Shown: positions 1 through 11,460 of the stretch, piece after piece
Numbering within the stretch: the stretch's first letter is position 1
Layout of the letters: each line of letters begins with the position of its first letter
DNA from: Torreya grandis
Lineage: Eukaryota; Streptophyta; Pinopsida; Cupressales; Taxaceae
DNA length: 64,000 nt
NCBI GenBank assembly: GCA_037957365.1
Contig: JARHVA010003186.1
Coordinates: 442,501 to 506,500, forward strand
Reading direction: 5' to 3'
Notes under the pieces: model-generated
Told to the model about the DNA's origin: nothing
Database searches by the model: none
Seen by the model: the letters and a program-made list of their open reading frames with translations, nothing else
Program-made: the position numbers and the translations under genes

Positions 1-3000
1 ACCAGACAAGTGAGAGAGTAACCATAATAATAATCACACAAACAAATGAGATAATCTTTTCATAATTCTCTGCTTTCATTAATTGCTCCAAAATTAGAAA
101 TAAGTTTTCTTGCTCAAAATTCCCCTCTCCTTTTACAATTGACAATACCAATTATATAGAAAACTAAGGAGGTATGTTGGTTAGTCATGCCAAATTACAA
201 TTGTACAAGTGTCCTAGATATCTATCCTTTCTAAAATGTTCTATAACTATGACCTCTAATAATGTAATGACCTATAGGTGATGTGATTTATAATTTAAAA
301 ATTCCTTTACAAAAAAATACTCTTTTCAAAAATGTACATGTTCCTATACAAAATAATATTCTTAAGTTATCCAACTTAACTTTGGGGCTCCCATGTGGTT
401 GTAAATTTTTGTTTGTCCCAAAGGATATTCATTGATTTATCATTTTTTCCATAAATCAATTTGAGGTTGATGATAGGTTCCATGAATAACTCATCTTCTT
501 AATATGCCAAGTCTCTAAAATCCTTGTCATTTATGTCTAGTGCTTCTCTGATGCTCCTGGCTTCACCAATATTTTCCTTTGCATTTAAGATCATGTCCAA
601 GATCCTACTATTGTCAACCATATCCTTATTTGGATTTTATTTCTTACCTCCTTCATAAATTGAGTGGCTCTAATCTTGAATTCTTCATCAATTATTAAAC
701 CAATATGGTTGACTGTAGTTGGGTCTATGATCATGTTCCCAATATATTCCTCATTCTAGTCTCTAATTTTTTTACATTCTCAAAAATTCCATATAGGCTC
801 TTTTTAAATTTTCCCAAACTCTTTATCTTCTCTATTAATACAAACATATCCATGTTTAAGTTGGCTAAGTTGATTATCTTGAAATCAGTAATTTGGCCTT
901 TTTGTCAAAATAGTGACCAAGTCCTTCACCTTGCCGTATGAATTATGTCATTGAGTTACTTGGTTTTTAGCCATAGTATCCTTTTTGATCACTATATCAT
1001 GTTTGGACATTAATGGATTCAATTATTTGAACATATCATATAAATTAGCTTCAAACATATTGATTATATCTTCTGAAATAGACAAGATAGCTTGTTCTTC
1101 CAAATTATTTTAATGTTTCCACCCCTTGATGGTAGTTTGAAATTTCTCTGACTAAGCTTGGACTAACTCCAAGGGATCCTCTTTAAATATAGGATCTTCT
1201 CCAGGCCTCTATGCTTCTTTTTGTGTCAAACTGGTCAATGGATCTACCCTTTGGTATGTTATCTCCTTACCACCTACCTTGATCTTCTTCTCAGTTACCC
1301 TTAGTAATCCAGTAGCCTTTGGGTTTAATTTGACTCCAAATTTTTATTGATTCACCTATGGGGATAGTACCTCTATTTTTTCTTGACTTGATTGACTTGG
1401 AGTAGCCAATCTCCTTTCCTCTTCTTATAAATCCACAATCCATGGTTTAATCTCTTTGTGCAATAGAATATTAATGGATTTCATCATAGCCTAAGGATGG
1501 TGTATAGTGGGTAATTTCTATAATCTAGGTTCATACATGAACCATTTTTGTATTGGTGGACCATATTAATATATTTTCTTCACTAAATAAGTTGACTTCA
1601 CTTAGGGGAATAGTGAAAGTCACTTTAGATCTTTTTACTGCAAGAATAATGGTCATCTAAATTTTTATTTTCCTCTTAAGGATGTAAATAGCTACTAAGT
1701 CCAAAGATTTCCCTTTCTAATCCTTATTTTCCTCAACACTTATCTTTTCTTCCTCATTTTAATCTATTTATGTCATAGACAACATCCTCAATAGACTCTT
1801 GAGGTTCTATGGCTATCATATGAATCTCTTATGGATGTGTTTCTTGTTCTACTTCTTTGAAAGGTTTTAGAGTTGATGAAGTAAAAGAAATATCACTTGA
1901 ATTTGGCCTCTCCTCTTTAGGATTTTGTGTTTCAACCTATGCACAACCTGTGGTGGTGTAGATGGTTCATTAATAATCAAATGGTACTATCTTGGGCCCA
2001 ATTGCCATCTATCATCAACCTTTTGATTTCTTTCTAGCCTGGACTCAATACTTAGGCTATGTTATTTCAATCTCTTTGTGACCTCAAAATAATATGATGC
2101 CTTGATATAAATGGGATCAAGGGCATCAGGTTCATGTTCATATTTTAAGTTTAGCATCCCTTTGAGTCTTAAATGCTCATTAACCTTCCCACTAGAGTCC
2201 CACTATTTGAGTTCATTAATTTGTAGGTTGAGGGATGACCTATGTTTTGATGCCACTTCAATATTGTCCCACTACTTGAACATGGTCTTTATAATTGTTA
2301 ATGGTAGGTTGTGAAGGAGTCATTTTCTCTTGTTCTTGCATAGACCATATACACCATGAAATAGTTGGTATGCCACCTCTTTCTCTGCTATCCTGTTAGG
2401 GACATGATCAAGTAGCATATGAGGAAAACTTTGTGTTCCCTTAACTCTTATAATAGTGTAATCTAGATATAACCATATATTACCCATATATTCAATATAT
2501 TTTATGATCAGTGGGCTAATTGTTGACATTTGATGTTAGTTATGGCATCACTTAAGGTAAGGTAGATGCAGTCACATATAAATTGAATGTGATCTCTATA
2601 ATTATAGATGTGAAGATTAGAGTAATATTGGGAGACTATTTGTGTCCCATTCCCTATGGTTTGGATTTTTTTAGTAGCATAAAGAGAATCTAAGAGCTAT
2701 GACATCATGAAAAACTAGGTTTACTTTTTGTGCCTAATTTCAAAGATCTACCTACTCAATGAAATTCTTATTATTTGACCTAGAGGGGGGACATTTTCCT
2801 TTTCAACCATGAAGTACACTATGGGAACCTAGACTAGATTGACATAAGTTATGGTTACATCCCCACATAATTTGTCTAATATATTCATTATCATTCTGAT
2901 CCCATGTCTAAATTGGCTAATAGGAATTTTTTCATTAAAGTCTGAAAAGACCTGGTTTCCAAAATCTAGCCACATGGCAAGTGTTTCCATCAAATTATTC

Positions 3001-5301
3001 TCTTTTGCCTAGGAATTGATTGATGTTAGGTCAATTTGGGGTTTGGTAAGTTTGTAATATGACTCAAATGTTATGGCATAAATATAATAAAAATTCTTAT
3101 GATTTAGTTTATTAACTATCATTCCCTTATCTATATTGGTTTCTTTGAAAATATGAGCAAGAATATCGATATAGTGGAGTACCTTATGATTTGTTACTAC
3201 ATAATGAAGTTTGGTCATTTATATAGTAACTATATCATCATACAGTCTTTTGGCTAAGAGAATCTTCTCCTCTTCCTAGGTGATGGTTGGTTGACTCTTG
3301 ATTATCCAAAATAGTATTGACTAATTATTGTCTCCTATGTTTAAGGTAAAAGCATCAAACTCAGTGTCTTTGAAAATGCAACCTATAACATTTATTGTTA
3401 ATTATAGTTTGACATATTCATTTGAAACACTCTTTTGAGCTATCATTACTATGAATTATGTCAAGTTGCTCACTAGTGGACTACAATTCAATTCTAGATT
3501 GAATTATTTTAGAGGAGATGATGATTCAATTCTCCTTAGCTTAGTTACAATGACAATAGGGATAAACTAAGGCCTCCATACACTTAGGTATTTCTTGAAG
3601 GATTTTTTAGAGATTAAATGGAGGCAATTGAGTTTGAACTTATGAGCTTATGTGCCTTAGATTTTTCTTAGATCATGCATTTATACCTTTCATGTATGTG
3701 GTCCATAAAATGTTTTGAACTGACTTATCTCACTTATGTGGCTCTATCATGTCAAATTTTTCATTAATTTCAAAATGTGACCATTTTTCCTTTTAAGACA
3801 TGTGTCAACACCTCATGCAATCCTAGAGCTTGATTAAACACACTTCATCAATCTTCTACTAAGTCTTATAACTTTAACTTATTATAGACCATTGATCTTT
3901 GGTATAGGCATCCAAGATCATGCCACTTGGTATCTCTACAAACCTCTTGTGCTTATTATGAACACACACTATCATTTAAATCCTTTGTGCCACATGGGAG
4001 CCTCTCATTGGGTCTAGCCCCCTTTAAAAATTCCATGCTTTTCTTATCATTGATTATGATCTGAGAGGTTAAATGCCATTGGTTGATCTCTATTTGGTTC
4101 ACCACAGTTATGGCACATGTCATTACCATGTTCATTATAATATCTATTAAAAGTCAAATTCATTTCACACTATTAGATATTCTTTGTATGGATCAACATG
4201 CACTATTGATTATGATCCACAAAGTTGAACATGATTGGTTGTTTTGCTTCCTTTGTAGGATTCTTGACTTATTGACTTTGTTTCACACCATTAGATCTAT
4301 TTTTAATGAATCAATGCACATTGTTGATTGTGATCTACTTGTTGTTAACCTTGCTCTACATGCATCATTATATCTTCATTATATGCTTCAATTCTTTCCA
4401 TTGATCTTGATCCACTTGACTTTGTTCCATCCACTATGGTTGTGACACTTGTCACTACCATGTTTCATCTCTAAGCTTTGACAATTTGACTTAGGTGGAT
4501 ACCCATGCACCATAGATATTCCATTTGAGCTCTAAGATCCCAACACTTGGCATCCTCATGTTAATCCTATGGATCATGGAAATAAACAAGTTAGGGATAA
4601 TGTAATATAAATAACTTAGGATAAAGTTTTGACTAAGGTTTTAATTATATTAATAAATACAATTAAATCTTAGGATAAAATTTATACTAAGTATAAAATA
4701 TAACAAAGTGTTCCCTGAATTAGTTCATGTAAACAATGAAATAGACTAGGGATTTTCAATAAATATATAGAACTTACCATAAAATTTTAGCCTAAGGTTT
4801 TGGTAATGTTGATAAATATGATCAAAACCTCAGTATAAAATATAAACTAAGTCTGAAATAATATAAAGTACTCCCACCCAAAATTAAATAAAATGAACCT
4901 ACATAATTTTTTAATCTATTTCAAAAAGACCTAGGTCAAAACACATTAGACTAGGGTTTTTTCATGATTTAAACATGGATTCAATTATATAAATAACAAA
5001 CAAAGACTAATAAAAGGGTTTAAATTATCATTAAAGCACAAAACCCTGAACATTGTCCATCTAATAGGACTCCATTAAACTTACAATATGAAAACACAAG
5101 CAACAAGCATTAGCAATGTTAGATAGAATAAAATAATGATCATATGTAAATATGTCAAAAAAAACATTGTTGTGGATGATAGCCAAATAAAGATAATGTG
5201 ATAACAAGCTAATGGGAATATTCAATTGAGAACACAAATTTGCAAAATTTGAAAAAAGGGTCCTTATTTTCTTCAAAAATGGGGGTATGTTGACCTCAAC
5301 A
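1..5301 (-). mobile_element. Family A long LTR, copy 1 (truncated by window edge)
   Basis: Positions 1-715 align with 13301-13990 and with about 20250-20940. Positions 3420-5301 align with about 13985-15781 and with 20940-22760. Those other two copies are the paired LTRs of a complete element. The right end reads GACCTCAACA, which mirrors the TGTTGATGCC start of the sister LTRs. On the minus strand a purine-rich tract (5302-5336) abuts TGTTGAGG and looks like a polypurine tract, so this may be the 3' LTR of a minus-strand element whose internal part once lay to the right. Compared with its sisters it carries about 2.7 kb more sequence in the middle, holding the decayed reading frame listed next. 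The left LTR end is outside the window. Confidence is good for the homology and moderate for calling it an LTR rather than some other family A part. Confidence 0.75.
376..3446 (-). pseudogene. Decayed ~1,000-codon ORF inside the family A LTR, unknown product
   Basis: I do not recognise this protein. Reading the minus strand from the ATG at 3446-3444 and allowing scattered stops and frame changes gives protein-like sequence nearly throughout. Stretches without stops include 3218-3009 (from MTKLHYVV), 2529-2320 (from MSTISPLI) and a lysine-rich piece near 1340-1190 containing GVKLNPKATGLLRVTEKKIK. The frame closes at a TAA at 378-376. The start region is shared with the sister LTRs: the third copy (near 20975) keeps an ATG followed by similar codons before a stop. 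The last ~100 codons also have counterparts in both sisters, for example the peptide DNSRILDMIL here against DNNRVMSMIL near 13910. Composition is mixed polar with no obvious membrane segment, zinc knuckle or RT motif. It lies on the same strand as gag in the sister element. Confidence 0.5.
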
Positions 5302-5763
5302 CTTTATCTCTATCTCCTCCTTCACATCCCCACTTCTCTATTTTATTTATTTTCCATCATTTATTTTCCTCCACCACTCCATCATTAATTACTAATAAAG
5401 CTCATTCTAATTTTGCATGCCCAGATAGCTCACAGTTCACTTCCATGTAAAGTATAGTAAGACCCATAATCTCCTCTCAAACATCACTTAACTAAAGTCA
5501 TCAAGTGATTAGTTACCAAATAATTCTTGATTCTTCTCTATAAATCCCTAATAAATCATATTATATTCCTTTACCAAATCTTCATGGTGATGATCAAACC
5601 ATCATCGACCACCCCAAGTCACATAAGTCAAATAATCCTTATATTCCATAAAAGACTTTTAAACTTGTCCTAGACTAATGTATTTCCCGCATGTAATGAC
5701 TAGCATAATGAAATCATATAACCTTGGCAATGCTACATTTGTATAATAAGACTTAGAGTTTAC
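5302..5763. other. Noncoding stretch between family A LTR and the 1.46-kb insertion
   Basis: No gene seen. The first 35 bases are pyrimidine-rich on the plus strand, that is, a candidate polypurine tract on the minus strand for the LTR ending at 5301. The rest is C- and T-rich without a usable reading frame. It may be the internal end of the family A element or part of the chromovirus LTR; I could not align it to the intact chromovirus LTR at 22903-25941. Confidence 0.4.
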
Positions 5764-5773
5764 ATTAAATGTT
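5764..5773. repeat. Target-site duplication, left copy
   Basis: ATTAAATGTT, identical to 7238-7247. A perfect 10-bp duplication bounds the 1.46-kb insertion. The length suits LINE-type target-primed insertion better than the 5-bp duplications of LTR elements in this window. Confidence 0.8.
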
Positions 5774-7237
5774 TTAGATTAGAGGTAAAATCAGGTTTTG
5801 AAGGGGCCCCGAAACCCTTTAACAAAGAGCAAAAAAAAGAGCAATCTAAGCCCACAGGCAACGCCTTAAAAACACTACATAGAGGTAGTAAAAACAGATA
5901 TAGAATGGTCCTAAAACCATTGAGATACAGCCGAACAAGACCCAAAAAACAAAAGTCTGAAAGAACAACAAACTAAAAACTAGCAAAATAAAACCAGAGA
6001 TCAGTACCAGTTTCTTAACCGAAAAAAAGGACCAAATTATTCATCCAGTTCCAGAATCAACTTCATGGTTTCTTTTTCTTTCAAAGCAATTTCTTGGGTG
6101 GCAGCCTCCAGCAAGTCTCCTTTTTGTGTGTCTTTCTTTCTGGAACTTTGCCTTGTCCTCTTGCAGGGGCCCTCTATTACTTTCGTCTCCTCATTGGCAC
6201 GTTTCCCAATACTGATAGCAGCTACACAAAATTTGGATGTTACTTCATCCATTTTCTTTCTATTATCCTTTATAAGCTCCCGGAGGTTGTTTTCATAAAC
6301 TTTAAGCTTCACAGGGATCTGGCTTAACTGATTTTCCATGTCATTTACTTTGTTCCAAGCAGCTTTCATAGATTCTTCCAATGTTTCCACTTTTTTATTT
6401 AGATCAATGATCTCCCTACACAACCAGGCATCTAATTGGGAAGAACACTCAGCTTTACTGTTAACCCAAATCAAAGGGGTGTGTATTTCCTCATTCTGTT
6501 TCTTCCCTTTCCAGTCCTCAGCCTTTTCGTTTGGGCTATTTCTAGCTTCTTCAAAGAAGTCTTCTTGGCTCTTTAATTCCCACTCGTTGAATCCTTCTTC
6601 AATTTCCATCTCCATGTTTTGAATATTTTCCTGGACTGGGATTTCCTTTTCATTCTTTGACATTGGGTCCTCACCAGAATCTTCCTGGACAGTGTCATCC
6701 TCCTCATCTTTCTGGTCTTCCTCCTTCTCTTCTCTTCTGGTAACAGAGTCCTCCTCAGTATTGACTTTATCTTTTTCCATATCCTCAGGTCCTTCTTCAT
6801 CATTACTAGAGTTGGTTTCCCAGCTCTCTGTTCCATCTTCTTCCACCCATTTTTCCTCCACGGGTTCTCCAATTCTCTCCCGACCCCTTTCTCCTACTGC
6901 ATTCTGTGTATTGGGATTAGGGGTCTTAATTTTTCCTCTTCTGCTTTCATTTTCATCCTTTTTATTCCCTATCAACTTGTTTTTCCCCTGTTTGGGATTC
7001 TTTACCAGTGCCCTATTCTTGCAAAAGCCTTCAATGAGCAAAATAAGGCCTTCGTGAAGAATAGGGCGCAAGTCTTTCTTCTTATGAGCATAAAGGCTTT
7101 GAATCAGGGAGTAGCGAAGGTAGAAAGGAAAAGATATTCTTACCTTATGCCTGAAGTGGTTGAGGAAGATGAAGTGGAACTTATGCACTCGTTTACTTCT
7201 ACCATCCAGGATGAAATATTCCCTGATACAGCTTAGG
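5774..7237 (-). mobile_element. 5'-truncated retrotransposed insertion carrying an intact ORF
   Basis: The segment lies between perfect 10-bp direct repeats (5764-5773 and 7238-7247). In base composition it stands out: higher G+C, and CpG dinucleotides still present, while the flanks are nearly CpG-free. On the minus strand it begins inside a reading frame (codons are open through the 5' junction), runs to a stop at 6039-6037, then has about 260 bases of T-rich 3' sequence with GGGTTTCGGGGCCCCTTC near the end and a very short A-run at the junction. That is the structure of a 5'-truncated, target-primed retrocopy or LINE-like element. No reverse transcriptase is encoded. It is probably among the younger insertions in the window. 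Whether it is a LINE derivative or a LINE-mobilised copy of another element's transcript cannot be settled from the sequence alone. Confidence 0.7.
6037..7188 (-). CDS. 383-codon acidic, coiled-coil ORF; N-terminal part truncated
   Basis: This is the only long intact reading frame in the window. Its name and function are unknown. The ATG at 7188 is probably not the native start, because the open frame and recognisable sequence (CIREYFILDGRSKR) continue upstream to the insertion junction. Residues 1-60 contain a hydrophobic and basic block (FLNHFRHKVRISFPFYLR, then LRPILHEGLILLIEG). Residues about 107-205 are very rich in Glu and Asp. Residues about 255-318 look like a coiled coil (heptad Leu/Ile around DLNKKVETLEESM). 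Residues 342-352 are a basic patch (CKRTRQSSRKK) that could be a nuclear localisation signal. The N-terminal block resembles part of the post-integrase ORF of the Athila-like element (about 40800-41010), so I infer that both come from one retroelement-associated protein family. Expression is unproven. Confidence 0.55.
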   Translation of the reverse strand: MHKFHFIFLNHFRHKVRISFPFYLRYSLIQSLYAHKKKDLRPILHEGLILLIEGFCKNRALVKNPKQGKNKLIGNKKDENESRRGKIKTPNPNTQNAVGERGRERIGEPVEEKWVEEDGTESWETNSSNDEEGPEDMEKDKVNTEEDSVTRREEKEEDQKDEEDDTVQEDSGEDPMSKNEKEIPVQENIQNMEMEIEEGFNEWELKSQEDFFEEARNSPNEKAEDWKGKKQNEEIHTPLIWVNSKAECSSQLDAWLCREIIDLNKKVETLEESMKAAWNKVNDMENQLSQIPVKLKVYENNLRELIKDNRKKMDEVTSKFCVAAISIGKRANEETKVIEGPCKRTRQSSRKKDTQKGDLLEAATQEIALKEKETMKLILELDE

Positions 7238-7247
7238 ATTAAATGTT
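7238..7247. repeat. Target-site duplication, right copy
   Basis: ATTAAATGTT, identical to 5764-5773. Confidence 0.8.
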
Positions 7248-7811
7248 ATCCATAACATATATATAACAATTATAATGATTTCCAAAATCATTTAATAATT
7301 AACATTAATATATCCAATTTTATATATGAATATCGATATTTAAAACAATAGTTTGCACACTCTATTTAAAAATAATGTTATTATTTTTTGACATTAAAAT
7401 TTTATAATAATAATAATAATCTTTAATTATTATTATTATATAAACATTATAGCTCAAATAATGATTATGGAATCCGTCAAAACATCATAATCTTTTACTA
7501 TTCATTGTAAAACATAATAAGGCAATAATATAATTAAATAAAAACAAATTCATTTGTTAAGCCTAATAATATGAGCTATGTAAGATCACAAAACACAATG
7601 AAATCACTCAAATAATCACATGATTATCAATATCAATCAAGATTATATCAGAAAGCATACTAACAATCATCTAAATAAAAGTACACAAAACATGTTATGT
7701 TAATCCATATCAAACAATTATGAAACATAATATACTAAGTGGTATGTGCAAGGGTTTCTCAATTTTTTTCTTTCAATTACCAACTTCTCCATCTAACCAC
7801 CCTCTCAAATG
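7248..7811. other. AT-rich stretch left of the chromovirus LTR remnant
   Basis: No gene seen. It contains a TAA/ATA trinucleotide run near 7402-7440. It would be expected to belong to the chromovirus 3' LTR, but I could not align it by eye to the intact LTR at 22903-25941. Confidence 0.4.
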
Positions 7812-8124
7812 ATATTGTCCCTCTATCATGATCTAAGGGAAGAATCTTTCTTGCATTCACCTCATGCCAATGAAGGTAGTTAGCCAAAAAAATCATTATA
7901 TCCATTAAATAATGTTGTAAAATAATCAAAAATGATCACAATATAATGAACATAAATGTACTAATAATTCATAGTAACTAATCATGTAAATTAAGTAACA
8001 TAAATTGTCCCATAATCAACATAAGTCATCAAGCTTAATAAAATATTAGTTAATCAACTAATCAACCACAATAATTCATGGATTAAAAAATTTATTTATC
8101 TTAGAGAGAAATTGAAATGTGACA
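7812..8124 (-). repeat. Chromovirus 3' LTR remnant
   Basis: About 310 bp align well with 25660-25941; both contain CCTCATGCCAATGAAGGTAG and both end in TGTGACA. Homology stops abruptly at about 7812, so most of the 3' LTR has been lost or replaced. Confidence 0.75.
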
Positions 8125-8149
8125 TCCTTACCCCATAAAGTTAGTCATC
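8125..8149 (-). other. Polypurine tract of the chromovirus
   Basis: The minus strand reads GGGGTAAGGA directly before the LTR start TGTCACATTT. A purine run abutting the LTR is the expected plus-strand priming site. Confidence 0.6.
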
Positions 8150-8230
8150 ATCCTGATGACATTTATTCAAACACAAGTTATGAATTTAAAACACAATTTA
8201 GCAAAAAATAATATAATAAGTAGTAATAAA

Positions 8231-11200
8231 TCAAGATAAGAGGTGTGGAAATAATTTGTAAAACTCATCATAGGCATCCCAAGTGTCACTATTCCCATAG
8301 TATTGGTCCCACATGACCTTTCATTATAACACTTCCCTATTATGTAAACAAAATTTTTGAGTGTCAATTATTCTAATTGGTTCTATGATGACCACCCCAA
8401 GATTCATAACTTGCAAAGCATTCCAATCCAACACATGTGAAGGATCATCTATATACTTTTAAGATAAAATACATGGAATACATTATGCAAAAGAGCTAGA
8501 TCTGGTGTAAATATAAACCTATATGCTATAGGTTTGACCACTTCTAAAACTTTGAAGGGTCCCATGTATCTCAGTGAAAGTTTCATTGACTTCTTGAATT
8601 TAATCAAGTTTCTCTAAGGCTTAACCCATAGAAACACTTTATCACCAACCAAAAATTTCTTAGTTGTTCTCTTTAGATCAACATAGATTTTATGTCTATT
8701 TTTGGCCTTGACCAACATTTTCTTGATTATTCTGACTTGCTTTTCCATTTTTGAAAGAATCTCAAGTCCAAATACTACCTTATCTTCCAACCTATCCCAA
8801 TTGATTGATGTTTTACACCTTTTGTATAACACCTCAAACAGAGCCATATTTAATGTTGATTAGTATGAGTTTTTATAAGTAAACTCAACCAATGGAATAT
8901 ACTCTTCCCACTTGTATTTTTTATCCATGTACTACATATGAATAATATCCTATAAAATCAAATTAACTCACTTTCTTTGTCCATTAGTTTATGGGTGATA
9001 TGTAGTGTTGAAGTTCAACAAAATACCTAGAGCTAAATATAGAGTCAACCAAAATCAAGAAGTCATCTTCAAATCATGATCGAAAATGATTTTTTATGGA
9101 AAACCATGAAACATATACACTTTTTTTATGAATCTCTTTGCAAGATTAGGTGCATCATCAGTCAAATTACCTAGTATAAAGTGAGATACCTTGGTTAGTT
9201 TGTCAACTACTACCAAGATCATGTCATGCATTTTTTGTGATAACAAAAATCCTTTGACAAAGTCCATATTGATCACTTGCCACTTCCACTCTATAATATC
9301 ATGTGGATAAAACAATCTATCTAAATGAACATGTTTAACTTTCACATATTGACATTGTATATAATGAGACATGAAAATTGTTTCATCTCTCTTGATTCCC
9401 TTCCATAAATAGAGTGGTTTAAGCTCATCCATGAGCTTGGTTATTCCTATATGTCTTGAATATGGAGAATTTTCCTTTAGCACCATAATCCTCATATTTT
9501 CTCTATCTAAAAGATACATCCTACCATTATACCATAAAATACCATCATTCTCTATTTTGAATCCCTTATACCTAGGATTCTAGGCATTCTTAGTTAATTC
9601 TTTACTGACCTAATAATAATATTCATCTCCTAGTGATAATTTGATCATTTGATATCTAAAAGTAATCATGTTATTAGCTATGGATGTTATGTACCTTATA
9701 TAACTTAGAACATCATCTACTCTATTATCCTCTCCCTTGATATAGTTAATATCAAAATCATAGTTAGATAAGAACTCTAACCATTTCCTTTGATGAGCAT
9801 TCACATTCAGTTGGGTGAAGATGTACTTAAGTCCTAAGTTATTAGTCTTGAGATCAAATGATTTTACCAATAGATAATGATTATAAACTTGTAAAGCATA
9901 CATAATTGTCATTATTTATAGGTCATGAGGGGTATAATTCATCTCATAAGGCTTTAGATTCCTAGATTCATAGGCTACCACTGAACCATCTTGCATAATA
10001 ACTCCTCCAAGCCAATCCCCAAATCCATATGTGATCATAGAGAATTGACCATTAAGATCATTAATTCTTAGCACTGGTGTTGAAGTAAGCCTCCTTTTCA
10101 ATTTCTAAAAGGATACATCACACTTATCTAACCATATGAAAATTTGATTTTTTTCACTAAAGAGAGCTAGTTGGATTAATTATTTTAGAAAAAATTGAAA
10201 TGAATTTCCTAGAATAGCTCACTAATCCCATGAAATTTCTTACCTCATGTATATTATTTGGTGCCAACCAATCCTTGATAACTCTTATCATTATTAGATC
10301 AACTGAAATACCATCCACATAGATAATATGTCATAGATATTGCACTTTATTTTTGAAAAATACACATTTATAGAACTTTTCATATAATCTATGCTTCTAT
10401 AAATGTTGAAAAACCAATTCTAAATGTTGTATGTGTTCCTCCTCATCCTTGGAATAAATGAGAATGTCATTAAGAAATACCAAGACAAAGTAATCTAGGT
10501 AATATATGAACACACTATTCATAAGATTCATGAATGTTATCAGAGCATTCATCAATCCAAATTGTAACAATGTAAACTTGTAGTGCCCATATCTAGTCCT
10601 AAATGCTAATTTTGGGATATCCTCTTCATCGATCCTCAACTAGTGATACCCTAATCTAAGATCACTATTAGAAAAGATTGTGGCTTCTTACATTTGATCA
10701 AAGACATCATTAATGCATGGTAATGAATATTTATACTTAATTATTGCTTTATTCAACATCCTATATTTTATGCATAGATGAAGAGTGTCATCCTTATTCT
10801 TAACAAATATAACTAGAGTACCCCATGATGACACACTTGATAAAATCAAACCTTTTGATAATAACTCTTGGATTTGTGCCTTTAACTCAACTAATTTGGT
10901 GATTGTCATTATGTGTGGTGCCTTAAAATATAGTTTTGATCTAGGTATGATATCAATTGATAAATCAAACTCATTCTTAGGTGGAAATCTTGATAAATCT
11001 TTAGAAAACACATCATGGAAGCTTCTCAAAAAAAGATAATCTTTGATAGATGGTTCCTTGGATTCTTCCATCTCATTTATCTTAAATATAAATGCCTGAC
11101 ATCCCTTCCTTTGATCTTTCTTGAGTTAAATTTTATAAATTTGGCTCAATTTCAACTCTCTTCTCTCACCTTGAAGTTGTGTCTAATTTTTGAAATCATC

Positions 11201-11460
11201 TTGACACTCAACCTTCTTCAAAAAATAGTCAACCTTGGCCTTCTGATTCGCAAGCCAATTAACTCCTAGGATCACATCATATGGTCCCAATGGTGTTTCA
11301 AAAATAACTACTACTTTGATTAGACACTTATTAACTTTGACCTTTGACTCATTCCCATATTGTATTGACCCTGCATTTACCATTATCTAGCCCTTCTAGA
11401 CAATTTACTAAGCACTCTAGGAGAAATGAAATATTTTGTATCTCTCGTATCAATTAAAAT
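8231..11460 (-). pseudogene. pol: Chromovirus pol: protease, RT, RNase H, integrase, chromodomain
   Basis: The enzymes would process Gag-Pol, copy the RNA and integrate the cDNA. From right to left: an aspartic-protease region (about 11400-11180, NWLANQKAKVD); RT beginning near 11071, with [15 protein letters not shown], then [16 protein letters not shown]; the RT centre at 10639-10397, where the catalytic box reads FLNDILIYS, so the first Asp of the usual DD pair is Asn; RNase H from about 10101 to 9700 (YIKGEDNRVDDVLSY); integrase with a degraded zinc region and INMDFVKGF/VVVDKLTK (9519-9094); the GPE-region relative (INWDRLEDKVVFGLEIL, 8847-8614); then DPSHVLDWNALQV and a chromodomain-like end (SDTWDAYDEFYKLFPHLL) in a shifted frame, ending at 8231. 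At least seven separate open blocks show it is inactive. Confidence 0.85.

Noticed and set aside
4083..4445. 120-codon plus-strand ORF
   Set aside because: Lies in a repeated LTR segment, has no counterpart in the sister LTRs and shows no protein-like pattern.
6065..7057. Plus-strand ORFs of 77-121 codons within the 1.46-kb insertion
   Set aside because: Shadows of the minus-strand 383-codon frame, whose acidic and coiled-coil organisation and shared domain mark it as the real one.
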